The notes under the pieces were generated by a model. The model was given only the letters and a program-made list of their open reading frames with translations, searched no databases and had not been told where the DNA came from. Shown here in pieces: positions 1 through 9,913 of a stretch of DNA of 64,000 nucleotides. The DNA lies in contig JABJGS010000039.1 of the NCBI GenBank assembly GCA_018703155.1, positions 18,688 through 82,687 on the forward strand, written 5' to 3'. The stretch is from Francisellaceae bacterium (GTDB lineage Bacteria; Pseudomonadota; Gammaproteobacteria; UBA6186; Azoamicaceae). Positions within the stretch are counted from its first letter, which is position 1; each line of letters begins with the position of its first letter. Both the position numbers and the translations under genes were made by a program.

Positions 1-378
1 AGCTTTTTTCATAAATTCTTTTGCTAGGGCTTTATTACCCATAACTTCTATAGTTTTAGTTGTAGGTCCAATAAATTTGATTCCTGCAGACTCAAGAGTT
101 TTAGCAAAGTTACTGTTTTCTGATAAGAAACCATAACCTGGATGAACTGCATCAATATTATATTTTTTAGCTAAGGAGACTATCTTGTCAATATTTAGGT
201 AGCTATCAACAGCTGGCGAGTTACCTAAACAATATGCCTCATCAGCAATCAAGGCATGTTTGCTATATTTATCTGCATAAGAGTAAACAGCTATGGAGCA
301 GATATTAAGTTCTCTAAGAGTCTTAATGATTCGGCAGGCAATTTCACCGCGGTTTGCTATTAATATTCTGTTAAACAT
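1..378 (-). CDS. liuD: Methylcrotonyl-CoA carboxylase biotin-containing (alpha) subunit, N-terminal part
   Basis: Only the first 126 codons are in the window; the gene runs off the left edge. Translation of the minus strand starts [17 protein letters not shown] and continues with GYGFLSEN and [15 protein letters not shown], the N-terminal signature of biotin carboxylases that carboxylate biotin with ATP and bicarbonate. The family also includes acetyl-, propionyl- and pyruvate carboxylases. The nearby carboxyltransferase and the other leucine-degradation genes on the same strand make 3-methylcrotonyl-CoA carboxylase the best reading. The gene is separated from those partners by a 2.7-kb segment with a VgrG-like gene, so it probably no longer shares their transcript. 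ATG at 378 was chosen because it gives the exact family N-terminus. Confidence 0.88.
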   Translation of the reverse strand, partial: MFNRILIANRGEIACRIIKTLRELNICSIAVYSYADKYSKHALIADEAYCLGNSPAVDSYLNIDKIVSLAKKYNIDAVHPGYGFLSENSNFAKTLESAGIKFIGPTTKTIEVMGNKALAKEFMKKA

Positions 379-710
379 TCTATTTTTTCATTTGAGGATT
401 TGTAGAATATTTTATCATGTAGCGTGTTGTGACCTCCACTATATGACGAAGTTTAGATGAAAAGCCTTGAATTTGTCTTTTGAGCATATAGTTAACAGAT
501 AATTTTATCTAAAGATTAACCGTGGATTGCTAGGTGAATGACTATGTTGGTTGGTGATTGTAACAAATTTCAGATATAGCCTAGCGAGATAATTGTGAGA
601 TTCATACAGCTAGCATCATCTTAGCTAATGCAAATGGTCAATAATAATGATTAGTGGTAGTTAGCGTATATCCTATTTTGTTAAGATGATAAATTAGATA
701 AAATTTATCG
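379..710. other. Gene-free spacer
   Basis: 332 bases between the divergent starts of the carboxylase gene and the VgrG-like gene. It must hold both promoters. I see no RNA gene, repeat or convincing ORF in it. Confidence 0.5.
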
Positions 711-2375
711 ATGTCATTTCATGCTTATATTAAAGATCATAATAATATAGATGTTCTATCTGTAGCTTTAGTAAATATAGAAAATTATTTATATTGTTCA
801 GGATATTTTGAATATCATATAGACTTGATATGTTCCGGAAAAACATTGGACGTATTTGAATTATATGAATTAGTTTTTGCAGATAGAGTTCAAGTATGTA
901 TATTTAAAAAAATAATACAAACAAATTTGTTAAATGATGGGAAATATAGAGTGAAGACTCTTGCTTGCTCACCTCAATCTTTACTTCAAAGTATATATAA
1001 ACAAAAAAGTTGGCTCAAAACAAGTATTGGAAATATAGTTCATGACTTAGTTAGTCCTATGCAAGATAAATTTAATATGCGTGTGATTATTGAGATGCAA
1101 GATGAAAAATATTTTTTCATCCAAAGGAGTCATAATAATTTCAAGTGCTTATATGACATTTTACAAGAGTATAACGCTGTCGTTCATATAAGTATGATTA
1201 ATTGTGTTTTGCAATTTAAAATAATATCTCAACAAGAGCAGGTGATTAATATTCATGATATAGATGCTATTGAAATATCTTTAAAACAAAAATTAAATTC
1301 TAAAGAGGTTATGCTAGGGCCATATATAAAAAAAACATGCCGTGTCTATAAAGGAGAAAATAATTCTTTTAGCTCAACTAAAGTTAAAGAGCTGCAAATT
1401 ATAGGCACAAAACATAATATAAAAGTAGGGCAGCAGGTTGTTTATAATGGTGATAGATATACTGTTAGTGTGATTGGGTTTTGTTATAGAACATATAAAG
1501 GATATGACTTAGTTGTTAATATATTTTTAGTCGAGGACTTGGAAATAAATAAACATCAAAATGAAGGGGTATTACTTGGCTATGCTAAAGTGGAAAAGGT
1601 ATATACAGAAAATAATAGCATGTTCATTCAGTCATTGTTGGATGATAATAGGGAGCTTCCTTTGCCAATCATGCCAATTATAAGTCTGCGAAATTCAAAA
1701 ACACTTAATGTCAGACATTCATACAAACGAAACAGTACTGTCATGGTGGCAAGATTATATAACACTGATAACTTTATTGCTTTGCCATGCGCATATGATG
1801 AATTAAATAAAAGTATTACATCATATAAGGAGGATGCATTGCTGCAAAGCACCGAAACATATTTATCTTTAAGTGAGTCAGGAATTAAATTTTATGTTAG
1901 CTCGCTTTGTCAAAACATGACATGTGAACAATGGAATATAAATACAGATAAGTTACATTATTCCTCAGAGAGGATGACAATTGAAAATGTGGAAAAAAAG
2001 ATTGTAGATGTAACCGATATGGTTAATTTTAGTATTAAAGATGAGATGGAGATGGAAAGTAAGACAATTACAGTTGATGCACCACGAATAAATTACAATA
2101 GTGAGAAAATTGTTAGAGATATTGATAATGTAGAGGCAAAATTTGATCAGCTATTGATAGAGAATAAAGAAGGACAGTTGCTAATTGATAAACTAATTGT
2201 TAATGGTGAAACATTAAATCTATCTGTAAATAATATTCATGTGAATTCATCTGACATTACACTCCAGACCTCAGGTGCAAGTATAAGAATATCAAGAACA
2301 GCTATTGATGTTAGTGCTAGCACTGTTAATCTAGGGCGTGGCTTTGTAGTGTATAATGGCGTGGTGATCAATTGA
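711..2375 (+). CDS. VgrG-like type VI secretion / phage-type spike protein (orphan)
   Basis: 554 residues, highly divergent. The architecture fits VgrG. Residues about 1-280 look like the gp27-type base, with a stretch near 140-155 resembling the 'single-residue-spaced tail-spike receptor' part of VgrG. A small OB-like segment follows at about 285-360. The C-terminal 120 residues alternate short beta strands (LTLQTSGASIRISRTAIDV-like periodicity) and end NLGRGFVVYNGVVIN, as VgrG beta-prisms do. VgrG trimers form the puncturing tip of type VI secretion systems. No hcp, tssB/C, clpV or PAAR gene lies in the window, so it is an orphan. It is AT-rich with no clear Shine-Dalgarno, and it sits inside a leucine-degradation locus, which suggests acquisition. 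A phage tail-spike origin is the alternative. Confidence 0.6.
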   Translation: MSFHAYIKDHNNIDVLSVALVNIENYLYCSGYFEYHIDLICSGKTLDVFELYELVFADRVQVCIFKKIIQTNLLNDGKYRVKTLACSPQSLLQSIYKQKSWLKTSIGNIVHDLVSPMQDKFNMRVIIEMQDEKYFFIQRSHNNFKCLYDILQEYNAVVHISMINCVLQFKIISQQEQVINIHDIDAIEISLKQKLNSKEVMLGPYIKKTCRVYKGENNSFSSTKVKELQIIGTKHNIKVGQQVVYNGDRYTVSVIGFCYRTYKGYDLVVNIFLVEDLEINKHQNEGVLLGYAKVEKVYTENNSMFIQSLLDDNRELPLPIMPIISLRNSKTLNVRHSYKRNSTVMVARLYNTDNFIALPCAYDELNKSITSYKEDALLQSTETYLSLSESGIKFYVSSLCQNMTCEQWNINTDKLHYSSERMTIENVEKKIVDVTDMVNFSIKDEMEMESKTITVDAPRINYNSEKIVRDIDNVEAKFDQLLIENKEGQLLIDKLIVNGETLNLSVNNIHVNSSDITLQTSGASIRISRTAIDVSASTVNLGRGFVVYNGVVIN

Positions 2376-2378
2376 AAT

Positions 2379-2428
2379 AATTAGTGATTTTTATAATTAA
2401 GACTTAAAGTCATATATACTCACTAATT
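2379..2428. terminator. Bidirectional stem between convergent genes
   Basis: Perfect 9-bp arms AATTAGTGA (2379-2387) and TCACTAATT (2420-2428) enclose a smaller GACT-TAA-AGTC hairpin. The element fills the gap between the VgrG-like gene and the convergent 117-aa gene, as expected of a shared terminator. Confidence 0.5.
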
Positions 2429-2782
2429 CTATTTAGGACACCTAGGCCTAGGAACAGCAGGTCGACTTGGGCGAATATCATGTCCCAATCTATTATTTTG
2501 CTGGACGACTCTGCTTAGATTTTGATTAACACCAAAATTAACGTTTTCATCATCAATATTCACTTTTATCATATATCCTTGGATTAGAGCTTGTGTATAC
2601 ATTTTTCCAGGCTCTGGTGCGCCCATAGCACCATTTCTAAAGGTATGCCCCGAGACATTAATGATGGAAATATCACTGGTTGCAAATTGCTCTCTTTCTC
2701 TTATTTTATTAATTATAGATTCTATTTGAGTGTCAGATAGCCTTACAGACTCTTTATTGTTTCTTTTATTTTTATTAGGCAT
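2429..2782 (-). CDS. Hypothetical 117-aa protein beside the VgrG-like gene
   Basis: I do not recognise this protein. It starts with a lysine/asparagine-rich stretch (MPNKNKRNNKESVRLSD), has a predicted helix at about 18-32 (DTQIESIINKIREREQF), a central beta-rich part at about 35-85, and a proline/arginine-rich tail ending RPAVPRPRCPK. There is no signal peptide or membrane segment. An AGAGAG sequence precedes the ATG at a normal distance. It is convergent with the VgrG-like gene and shares its terminator stem. The two genes were probably inserted together between liuC and liuD, so a role as a spike accessory or cargo is possible but unproven. Confidence 0.6.
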   Translation of the reverse strand: MPNKNKRNNKESVRLSDTQIESIINKIREREQFATSDISIINVSGHTFRNGAMGAPEPGKMYTQALIQGYMIKVNIDDENVNFGVNQNLSRVVQQNNRLGHDIRPSRPAVPRPRCPK

Positions 2783-3125
2783 AGCTCTCTCTATTTACAT
2801 TATTATTGATTTCTTTTTTTAAAGTATAGATTAAAAAAGTCATGAAAATGTAATATAACTTGATTGTAGTCGTACAATAACAAGTGTGTAGTATCATCAG
2901 ATGCAGTTTATATTATACATGCTAATTATAATTGTATATTAAGAATTATTTTCCCAAAATTGTATAATGAGTAAATATAAAATCGATTATAAAATATATA
3001 GCTAGAATAGTTGATGGCATATTATAGTCATTTTTTGTAATTCACAAAATTTATTGTCAGATGTAATCCTGCAATCCCATGTGATGTCAGGATGTTTGCA
3101 TGGGTATACTCAACAAAGTAGGAGC
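2783..3125. other. Gene-free spacer
   Basis: 343 bases between the 117-aa gene and the end of the enoyl-CoA hydratase gene. It is very AT-rich. No ORF, RNA gene or clear repeat was seen. It marks one boundary of the segment inserted into the leucine-degradation locus. Confidence 0.45.
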
Positions 3126-3893
3126 TTAAGGCATGTTTTTATTTAAAAAGGCTTGAATACCAGCTTGGCCTTCTTCTGATACTCTAAGTTTAGCAATAAG
3201 GTTGCAATAATATTCTTGGCTGTGTTTTATATCTTTTATATTGTCTTTATCGAGCATGGTCTTTACATTAGCCAGTGCATTTTTCCCTAAATGACATATT
3301 TTATTGGCAAGCTCAAATGTATCACTATCTAAATCTTCATTGCTACAAATTTCATGTACTAAATTTGCATCTTTAGCTTCTTTAGCGGTAAATCTTTTAG
3401 CTGTAAGCATCCAGTATTTAGCAACTCTGTTACCTAGAGCTTGGGTTATGTATGGGGAAATAATTGCTGGTACAAGACCTAGTTTTACTTCAGATAGACA
3501 AAAGCTTGATTTCTCTGCGCAAATAGCTATATCACAGGCAGAAATCAGGCCAACACCGCCACCAAAAGCACTGCCTTGAACTTTAGCAATTGTAGGTTTT
3601 GGGCAAGAGTAAATAGTAAATAGCATATCAGAAAGAGTTTTAGCATCATTAAAGTTATCTTGCTCTGAATAGTTAATCATATTTTGCATATGATTTAAAT
3701 CTGCTCCTGCACAGAAGTTTTCACCATTACTATGTAGTATTATGACTTTAACCTTTGGGTTATCAGACATTGTTTGGAAGCTATTTTGTAAAGATGTTAT
3801 CATTTCCGCATTAAATGCATGATGAACATCTGGACGATTTAGCCCTATATAACCAATGTTAGATTCAATTTTAGATAGTATTGGGGCTGACAT
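3126..3893 (-). CDS. liuC: Enoyl-CoA hydratase family, likely methylglutaconyl-CoA hydratase
   Basis: 255 residues from the chosen ATG at 3893 (MSAPILSK), which has AAGGAAG about 7 bases upstream. A longer reading to 3959 would overlap the upstream carboxylase gene and add a spurious leader. Crotonase-fold markers are present: HSNGENFCAGADL (first oxyanion-hole part) and KVQGSAFGGGVGLISACD (second oxyanion hole). The C-terminus is AFLNKNMP. By context, 10 bases downstream of the methylcrotonyl-CoA carboxyltransferase, it should hydrate 3-methylglutaconyl-CoA to HMG-CoA in leucine breakdown. Crotonases are hard to separate by sequence alone, so the substrate is inferred from the operon. Confidence 0.85.
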   Translation of the reverse strand: MSAPILSKIESNIGYIGLNRPDVHHAFNAEMITSLQNSFQTMSDNPKVKVIILHSNGENFCAGADLNHMQNMINYSEQDNFNDAKTLSDMLFTIYSCPKPTIAKVQGSAFGGGVGLISACDIAICAEKSSFCLSEVKLGLVPAIISPYITQALGNRVAKYWMLTAKRFTAKEAKDANLVHEICSNEDLDSDTFELANKICHLGKNALANVKTMLDKDNIKDIKHSQEYYCNLIAKLRVSEEGQAGIQAFLNKNMP

Positions 3894-3903
3894 TAATGCT
3901 TCC

Positions 3904-5511
3904 TTACATTCTGAATACGCCAAAATTAGTATTAGGAATATCTGCTTGCGCACATACACTAAGAGCTAAGCCTAAGATATCTCTAGTTTGAATAGGATCT
4001 ATAATCCCATCATCCCAAATTCTGGCACTAGAGTAGTATGCATCACTTTGTTCTGCAAAATCTGATGATATTTTGTCTTCTAGTTTTGCAACTTCATTTT
4101 CAGTTAGTTTTTGGCCTTGTTTTTTTAGTTTAGCTTGTTGTACTTGTGACATAACTTTAGCTGCTTGCTCACCGCCCATGACAGCTGTTTTGGCGTTTGG
4201 CCAGATCCAGAGAAATCTTGGATCATAAGCTCTGCCACACATACCATAGTTCCCAGCACCGTAGCTGCCACCGACAATCACTGTAAGTTTGGGGATCTTA
4301 GCATTAGCAACAGCCATAACCATTTTAGCACCGTGTTTTGCTATACCTTCTGCCTCATATTTGCTTCCAACCATAAAGCCTGTAATATTTTGTAGAAATA
4401 AAAGTGGTATTTTCCTTTGGCAGCAAAGTTGAATAAAGTGAGCGCCTTTTTGCGCTGATTCACTAAATAAAACACCGTTATTAGCTATTATGCCAACAGG
4501 GAATCCATGGATGTGAGAAAAACCACATACTAAAGTATCACCATAGTGTGTTTTAAATTCATCAAGGTTGGAATCATCAGTTAATCTGGCAATGATTTCT
4601 CTAATATCAAATGGTATTTTAGGATCATTAGGTATTATACCCATAATATCCTCTATTGGATATTTGGGTGGTAAGTACTCATCATTTTGTTTAATACTTG
4701 AGATTGGCGCTGGAAGGGATGCAACAATTTTTCTTGCTATGTCGAGGGCATGATGATCATTTTCAGCAAAATGGTCTGAAACACCAGATTTTTTACAATG
4801 TACATTTGCTCCGCCTAAGTCTTCCGCTGACACTACTTCACCAGTGGCAGCTTTTACTAAAGGTGGTCCTGCTAAAAAAATTGTTGCCTGATCTTTTACC
4901 ATAATAGACTCATCAGCCATCGCTGGGACGTATGCTCCCCCAGCTGTACATGAGCCCATAACAACAGCTATTTGGCAAATACCGTTAGCAGACATATTAG
5001 CTTGGTTGAAAAAAATTCTTCCGAAGTGTTCTCTATCTGGAAATACTTCGCTTTGATGGGGTAGGTTGGCACCACCTGAGTCAACCAAATATATACATGG
5101 TAAATTATTTTCTTGGGCTATAGCTTGGGCGCGCAAGTGTTTTTTTACTGTGATTGGATAGTAAGTGCCTCCTTTTACGGTGGCATCATTTACAATAATT
5201 ATACATGCTTGATTATTAACATAACCGATACCAGAGATAATACCAGCAGAAGCAATATTCGCATCATACATATCAAAAGCTGCAAGTTGAGATAACTCTA
5301 AAAAAGCACTACCAGTATCGATAAGATACTCAATACGATCCCTTGGAAGTAGTTTCCCTCTAGATGTATGCTTGGCATTTGCTTTTTCTCCACCACCTTG
5401 TTTAATTGCTTCAACTCTATCATACAAAGTATCTAATAAACTTTGATAAGCCGAGGCATTACTTTTAAATACCATTGATGATACGTCTATGTTGCTTACT
5501 ATGCTTGGCAT
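3904..5511 (-). CDS. liuB: Methylcrotonyl-CoA carboxylase carboxyltransferase (beta) subunit
   Basis: 535 residues, full length for the family. Seen are [26 protein letters not shown] (acyl-CoA oxyanion region), [20 protein letters not shown] and the C-terminal GGEQAAKVM, all typical of MccB/PccB carboxyltransferases and especially of the methylcrotonyl type. It transfers CO2 from carboxybiotin on the alpha subunit to 3-methylcrotonyl-CoA. It begins 4 bases after the thiolase stop and ends 10 bases before the hydratase start, so these genes are co-transcribed. The matching alpha subunit (1-378) lies 3.5 kb away beyond the inserted VgrG segment. Confidence 0.93.
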   Translation of the reverse strand: MPSIVSNIDVSSMVFKSNASAYQSLLDTLYDRVEAIKQGGGEKANAKHTSRGKLLPRDRIEYLIDTGSAFLELSQLAAFDMYDANIASAGIISGIGYVNNQACIIIVNDATVKGGTYYPITVKKHLRAQAIAQENNLPCIYLVDSGGANLPHQSEVFPDREHFGRIFFNQANMSANGICQIAVVMGSCTAGGAYVPAMADESIMVKDQATIFLAGPPLVKAATGEVVSAEDLGGANVHCKKSGVSDHFAENDHHALDIARKIVASLPAPISSIKQNDEYLPPKYPIEDIMGIIPNDPKIPFDIREIIARLTDDSNLDEFKTHYGDTLVCGFSHIHGFPVGIIANNGVLFSESAQKGAHFIQLCCQRKIPLLFLQNITGFMVGSKYEAEGIAKHGAKMVMAVANAKIPKLTVIVGGSYGAGNYGMCGRAYDPRFLWIWPNAKTAVMGGEQAAKVMSQVQQAKLKKQGQKLTENEVAKLEDKISSDFAEQSDAYYSSARIWDDGIIDPIQTRDILGLALSVCAQADIPNTNFGVFRM

Positions 5512-5515
5512 GAGT

Positions 5516-6706
5516 TTAGATCCTTTCTATTGCAATTGCAGTAGCTTCACCACCACCTATACATAGTGATGCAACTCCTTTTGATAAATCATTTTTTTGT
5601 AATGCTGAAATTAACGTACATAAAATTCTTGTTCCTGTAGCACCCACTGGATGTCCAAGAGCACAAGCTCCACCATGGATATTTACTTTAGCATGATCTA
5701 ATTTCAGGTCATGCATTGCGGCCATTGTTACGACAGCAAAAGCCTCATTAATTTCAAATAAATCTACGTCATTGATTGACCAGTTGGCTTTGTTCAATAC
5801 TTTAGAAATTGCACCAATTGGGGCAGTAGTAAACCATGCAGGCTCGTGTGCATTAGTTGCATGGGCTACAATTTTGGCAACTGGTGTTAGAGATAATGAT
5901 TTTGCTTGTGATTCGCGCATCATAATAAGTGCGGCAGCACCATCAGAGATTGAGCTGGAGTTAGCTGCGGTTACTGTGCCATTTTTTTTAAATGCAGGTT
6001 TTAAATGAGGAATTTTATCCGGTCTAGCAACTTTAGGTGTTTCATCTTCTAGTACTGTTACATTCTCTCTTTTGATTTTTATATCAACTGCGGTAATTTC
6101 ATTTTTAAAGAGGCCTTTTTCAGTAGCTGCTCTGGCACGTTGTAAAGACTCTAACGCAAATTCATCTTGAGATTCTCTACTGAAATTATATTTAGTCGCA
6201 GTATCATCAGCGTAAGCACCCATAAGTTTGCCTGGCTCATAAGCATCTTCCAAGCCATCAACAAACATATGATCAAGAACTTGTCCGTGGCCCATGCGCA
6301 TTCCAGAGCGAGCTTTAGGCAAAATATACGGGGTTTGTGTCATATTTTCTATACCAGCAGCAACCATAACACTAGCACTATTTGCAACGAGACTATCATG
6401 AGCCATCATAGTTGCTTGCATGCCTGAGCCACACATTTTATTAACTGTAGTACATCCAGTAGTGTTTAATAGACCAGCACCAAGAGCTGCTTGTCTTGCA
6501 GGGGCTTGCTTTAAACCTGCAGATAGTACACAGCCAACAATAGCTTGTTCTACTTGTTCAGCTTGAAGATTTGCACGTTCAAGCGCAGCTTTAATTACAA
6601 TACTACCAAGTTCTGTTGCGCTAGTATTAGAATATACTCCTTGAAAAGCTCCGATTGGAGTTCTAGCATAACTTACTATAACAATTGGATCGTCAGTATT
6701 ATTCAT
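5516..6706 (-). CDS. Acetyl-CoA acetyltransferase (thiolase)
   Basis: 396 residues, normal for biosynthetic/degradative thiolase II. Catalytic residues are visible: Cys92 in [10 protein letters not shown], His352 in GHPVGATG and Cys382 in [15 protein letters not shown] is also present. It interconverts two acetyl-CoA and acetoacetyl-CoA. In a leucine (or isoleucine) degradation operon it would split the acetoacetyl-CoA formed downstream of HMG-CoA cleavage. GGAG precedes the ATG. It lies 15 bases after the acyl-CoA dehydrogenase gene. Confidence 0.93.
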   Translation of the reverse strand: MNNTDDPIVIVSYARTPIGAFQGVYSNTSATELGSIVIKAALERANLQAEQVEQAIVGCVLSAGLKQAPARQAALGAGLLNTTGCTTVNKMCGSGMQATMMAHDSLVANSASVMVAAGIENMTQTPYILPKARSGMRMGHGQVLDHMFVDGLEDAYEPGKLMGAYADDTATKYNFSRESQDEFALESLQRARAATEKGLFKNEITAVDIKIKRENVTVLEDETPKVARPDKIPHLKPAFKKNGTVTAANSSSISDGAAALIMMRESQAKSLSLTPVAKIVAHATNAHEPAWFTTAPIGAISKVLNKANWSINDVDLFEINEAFAVVTMAAMHDLKLDHAKVNIHGGACALGHPVGATGTRILCTLISALQKNDLSKGVASLCIGGGEATAIAIERI

Positions 6707-6721
6707 TTTAATTTCTCCACA

Positions 6722-7885
6722 CTAAGGCTTTGTCTGATTAAATATCTCGCGACCAATTAACATTCGGCGGATCTCAGAAGTTCCAGCCCCTATTTCATAT
6801 AACTTGGCATCACGTAGAAGTCTTCCAGCTTTATATTCATTTATATAACCGTTACCACCAAGACACTGTATTGCTTGTAATGCCATTTGTGTGGCTTGTT
6901 CTGCAGGAAATAAGATAGCAGAAGCGGCATCTCTATTAGTTATGTTACCTTTATCACAAGCGATAGCGGTATTGTATACCAAAGATCGACAAGCATTTAG
7001 GATCGTATACATATCAGCCACTTTGCCTTGCATTAGCTGAAATTCACCAATGGCTTTACCAAATTGTTTTCGCTCATGGAGATATGGAATTACGACATCA
7101 AGACAAGCTTGCATAATACCTAGTGGTCCTCCGGCCAAAACAACACGCTCAAAATTTAAACCACTCATGAGAACTTCAATACCACAATTTTCTTTGCCAA
7201 TAATATTGCTAATAGGTATGGAGCAATTATCAAAAACTAATTCGCAAGTATTAGAGCCACGCATACCTAATTTATCTAGTTTTTGTGCAGTAGAGAATCC
7301 AGGAAAATTTTTCTCAACAATAAATGCAGTGATGCCACGTGAATTTTTTTCAGGATCAGTTTTAGCATAAACCACTATAGTATCAGCATCAGGACCATTA
7401 GTGATCCACATTTTAGTGCCATTTAATATATAGTTGTTACCACTTTTTTCTGCATAGAGCTTCATACTTACTACATCAGAACCAGAGTTGGATTCACTCA
7501 TTGCTAGGGCGCCAACATGTTCACCTGAGATTAATTTGGGTAGGTATTTACTTTTTTGCTCGTTATTACCATTTAAGTTTATTTGGTTAACACAAAGGTT
7601 TGAATGTGCACCATAGCTTAGGCCTACGGAGGCTGAAGCACGGCTAATTTCTTCCATAGCAATAACATGTTCTAGATATCCCATGTTTGTGCCGCCATAC
7701 TGTTCATCAACGGTAATACCTAGAAGTCCCATTTGTCCTAATTTAGGCCAAAGAGCATTTGGAAATTCATTTTCTTGGTCAATGCGCTCTGCTAATGGGG
7801 CAATTTCTTGTTGAGAAAATTTGCGTACAGAATCCCTCAGCAAGTTAGTTACTTCAGGTAGGTTATGATTTAACATCTCTAACAT
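6722..7885 (-). CDS. liuA: Acyl-CoA dehydrogenase, likely isovaleryl-CoA dehydrogenase
   Basis: 387 residues. It has the acyl-CoA dehydrogenase order: N-terminal helical domain; middle beta domain with [17 protein letters not shown] and [17 protein letters not shown]; and a C-terminal helical domain with [12 protein letters not shown] and [20 protein letters not shown]. These features are close to isovaleryl-CoA dehydrogenase. It is an FAD enzyme passing electrons to ETF and catalyses the first committed step of leucine degradation. AGGAA precedes the ATG. It is the first gene of the minus-strand operon, divergent from the 3-hydroxyacyl-CoA dehydrogenase gene across about 100 bases. Confidence 0.9.
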   Translation of the reverse strand: MLEMLNHNLPEVTNLLRDSVRKFSQQEIAPLAERIDQENEFPNALWPKLGQMGLLGITVDEQYGGTNMGYLEHVIAMEEISRASASVGLSYGAHSNLCVNQINLNGNNEQKSKYLPKLISGEHVGALAMSESNSGSDVVSMKLYAEKSGNNYILNGTKMWITNGPDADTIVVYAKTDPEKNSRGITAFIVEKNFPGFSTAQKLDKLGMRGSNTCELVFDNCSIPISNIIGKENCGIEVLMSGLNFERVVLAGGPLGIMQACLDVVIPYLHERKQFGKAIGEFQLMQGKVADMYTILNACRSLVYNTAIACDKGNITNRDAASAILFPAEQATQMALQAIQCLGGNGYINEYKAGRLLRDAKLYEIGAGTSEIRRMLIGREIFNQTKP

Positions 7886-7987
7886 AAATATTTCCTACAA
7901 TTTTAGCTATGCATATGATAGCACTTTTTAGGGTTGCGCGAAGCTTGGCTCGACATGCTAGACTGGCAAAGCTAAAAGGGGAAAATC

Positions 7988-8752
7988 ATGGAACTAAATG
8001 AATTGACTGTTATGGTTACTGGTGGCGCACAAGGGCTTGGCCTTGCAACAGCCAAACATTTAACCGAACAGGGTGCGCAACTAATATTGTTGGATTTATC
8101 TGAAGAGCAATTAGCTGAAAATGCTGATGAGTTAGGAGCAAGATATTTCGTTGCTGATGTAACAGATGAAGCTAGGATTGGTGAAATTTTCACCCAATTA
8201 GCTGATGAGTCACATGTACCAAGAGTTTGCGTGAACTGTGCCGGTATTGTTTTAGCAATGAAAATGTTATCAAGCCAAGGTGACATGGAACCTTCTTCAT
8301 TTAGGAAGGTTATTGAGGTTAACCTAATTGGTACCTATAACATTATGTTCAATGCAGCTAAATGTATGAAAGATCTTGAGCCAATTAATGATGATAATGA
8401 GCATGGATTAATTATAAATACTTCTTCGGTTGCAGCCTTTGAGGGACAGATAGGCCAGGTGGCTTATAGTGCATCAAAAGGTGGCGTTGCAGCATTAACA
8501 TTGCCTGCAGCACGTGAGTTAGCCAGACATGGAATTAGAGTAAACACTATAGCTCCAGGACTTATGAACACGCCAATGCTAGCAAGTCTGCCAGATGCTG
8601 CTAAAGAAAATTTAATTGCAACAACAGTCTTTCCTAAACGGTTAGGTCATCCTAGTGAATTTGCCATGCTATGTGAACAAGTGATAAGGAATCCACTATT
8701 AAATGGTACAACTATAAGGCTAGATGGAGGCGTAAGATTAACAGCTAAGTAA
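7988..8752 (+). CDS. Short-chain 3-hydroxyacyl-CoA dehydrogenase (type II, HSD17B10-like)
   Basis: 254 residues with a Rossmann fold. TGGAQGLGLA at 11-20 is the NAD-binding loop, NCAGI lies near 83, and the catalytic triad is Ser147, Tyr160 and Lys164 (YSASKGG). The sequence APGLMNTPMLASLP and the long insert near 128-138 fit the 3-hydroxy-2-methylbutyryl-CoA/3-hydroxyacyl-CoA dehydrogenase type II group, which acts in isoleucine and fatty acid breakdown. A strong GGGG ribosome site lies 7 bases before the ATG. It is transcribed away from the liu operon and may share its regulatory region. Confidence 0.88.
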   Translation: MELNELTVMVTGGAQGLGLATAKHLTEQGAQLILLDLSEEQLAENADELGARYFVADVTDEARIGEIFTQLADESHVPRVCVNCAGIVLAMKMLSSQGDMEPSSFRKVIEVNLIGTYNIMFNAAKCMKDLEPINDDNEHGLIINTSSVAAFEGQIGQVAYSASKGGVAALTLPAARELARHGIRVNTIAPGLMNTPMLASLPDAAKENLIATTVFPKRLGHPSEFAMLCEQVIRNPLLNGTTIRLDGGVRLTAK

Positions 8753-8931
8753 TATAAATATATGATTATTTTTGTTAGCATACAAAATGCGCAGTTCTCA
8801 AACTTATCGCTGTTTTTAGTAAAGTTATAAAATTTTGATGAGTATTTGAAGGTGTAAATAATATTAAAAATATTTTCAATATTGCCTGGCTTCCTATTCG
8901 TATGATTTGCATTCCGTGCTTTCTATTAATT
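8753..8931. other. Gene-free stretch
   Basis: AT-rich sequence after the dehydrogenase gene. The wider gap reaches to 9216 and holds only the small ORF at 8932-9060. No RNA or clear terminator was seen. Confidence 0.4.
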
Positions 8932-9060
8932 TTATTTGGCCTGCTTGTCATGATTATCTACAACACCTTGTATATTAAGTAATAGATTAACAAAATCTAT
9001 GAGGCCAGCCTCTACCGCAGAGATTAAAGTGTCATTATCAACATTTATAGTCTCGGCCAT
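8932..9060 (-). CDS. Small ankyrin-like ORF, possible gene remnant (42 aa)
   Basis: The minus-strand ORF reads MAETINVDNDTLISAVEAG, then LIDFVNLLLNIQGVVDNHDK. The segment LISAVEAGLIDFVNLLL matches the helix-turn-helix of one ankyrin repeat. There is no convincing ribosome site and no second repeat. It is either a tiny protein or the surviving piece of an ankyrin gene that has been lost. The island at 20-32 kb carries larger ankyrin-like genes. Confidence 0.35.
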   Translation of the reverse strand: MAETINVDNDTLISAVEAGLIDFVNLLLNIQGVVDNHDKQAK

Positions 9061-9216
9061 CACAAATTATTCATGATAGAGTGTAATATGTAGAAATATT
9101 ATACTCTATCAATATGTGGATATGATTTAGTAGATAATTAAACGGTGAGTAGGTGTATTTTGCCTCGAACCATTATGTTAGAGAGTCCCAAAGTCGTTAT
9201 GAAGAAAACTTTTACT

Positions 9217-9612
9217 TTATTCTTCCATAACTCCCCATTGAATATTTGGCCAATCAATTTCAAGGTCTGAGTCAAGAACTTGTTCTGTGACAGGGCCTAA
9301 TTTTGCTGCAAAATTATATTTTTCAGGAACAAGGTAATAAAAAAAATGAGATTCATTTTCAGTGCTGCTTTCTTTTATGAGCTTTCCCCAAGTATAGGTA
9401 GTGCTAGTCGAATTTTGAGCTGGTGATTCTGTTAAGTTTGGTATAAATTGAACTGGAATATTATTTTTTTCGCCTTCAGACAACACAGAGGAAAATTCTA
9501 TTAAATAGTTGTCTTCATTTTTTTTGAAAACTAAATTTTTTGCTGTGGTCTTAATCCTAAAAAAAACATTACCATCTTGAAATATAAATTTATTTATTCT
9601 AGTTTTAGGCAT
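9217..9612 (-). CDS. Hypothetical protein downstream of the DUF6172 gene
   Basis: 131 residues from the ATG at 9612 (MPKTRINKFIFQDG). This start overlaps the upstream gene's end by 8 bases, the usual sign of translational coupling. A longer reading to 9660 would overlap more. The sequence is beta-rich, with conserved-looking aromatic strands and an acidic C-terminus (DLEIDWPNIQWGVMEE). It has no signal peptide or membrane segment. I do not recognise the family. Confidence 0.6.
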   Translation of the reverse strand: MPKTRINKFIFQDGNVFFRIKTTAKNLVFKKNEDNYLIEFSSVLSEGEKNNIPVQFIPNLTESPAQNSTSTTYTWGKLIKESSTENESHFFYYLVPEKYNFAAKLGPVTEQVLDSDLEIDWPNIQWGVMEE

Positions 9613-9913
9613 TGATTGCCCCTGGGTTATCTTTTTTTTGTCTCTTTTGAGATTTGGCAAGGATCTCTATGTAGAAAGACTCTATATCCTTTGCAGCAAG
9701 CTTAGTTATGTTCGAAGAAATTTCTTCTACATGAATAACTAATGCGCTCTCATCATTTTCACCAATTTTACAATCAAAACCCCAGAAGTCAGCATCATCA
9801 GGAATTGATTTTCTTCTTTCTCTGGATATATATTTATTTATTTCCTGACGAATAGAGTCAACCTGTCTTTCTCTTTTTTTGTTGGTAACATTAAAATTAA
9901 ATGTTTTTTTCAT
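9605..9913 (-). CDS. DUF6172 family protein
   Basis: 102 residues. The pattern is an N-terminal KKTFNF, then IRQEINKYISRERRKSIP, DFWGFDCKIG, VIHVEEISSNI and a C-terminal SFYIEILAKSQKR. This agrees with the small conserved DUF6172 family found in many proteobacteria, whose function is unknown. The ORF has a TTTTTTTCAT start region with a weak ribosome site and is translationally coupled to the following unknown gene. Confidence 0.72.
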   Translation of the reverse strand: MKKTFNFNVTNKKRERQVDSIRQEINKYISRERRKSIPDDADFWGFDCKIGENDESALVIHVEEISSNITKLAAKDIESFYIEILAKSQKRQKKDNPGAINA

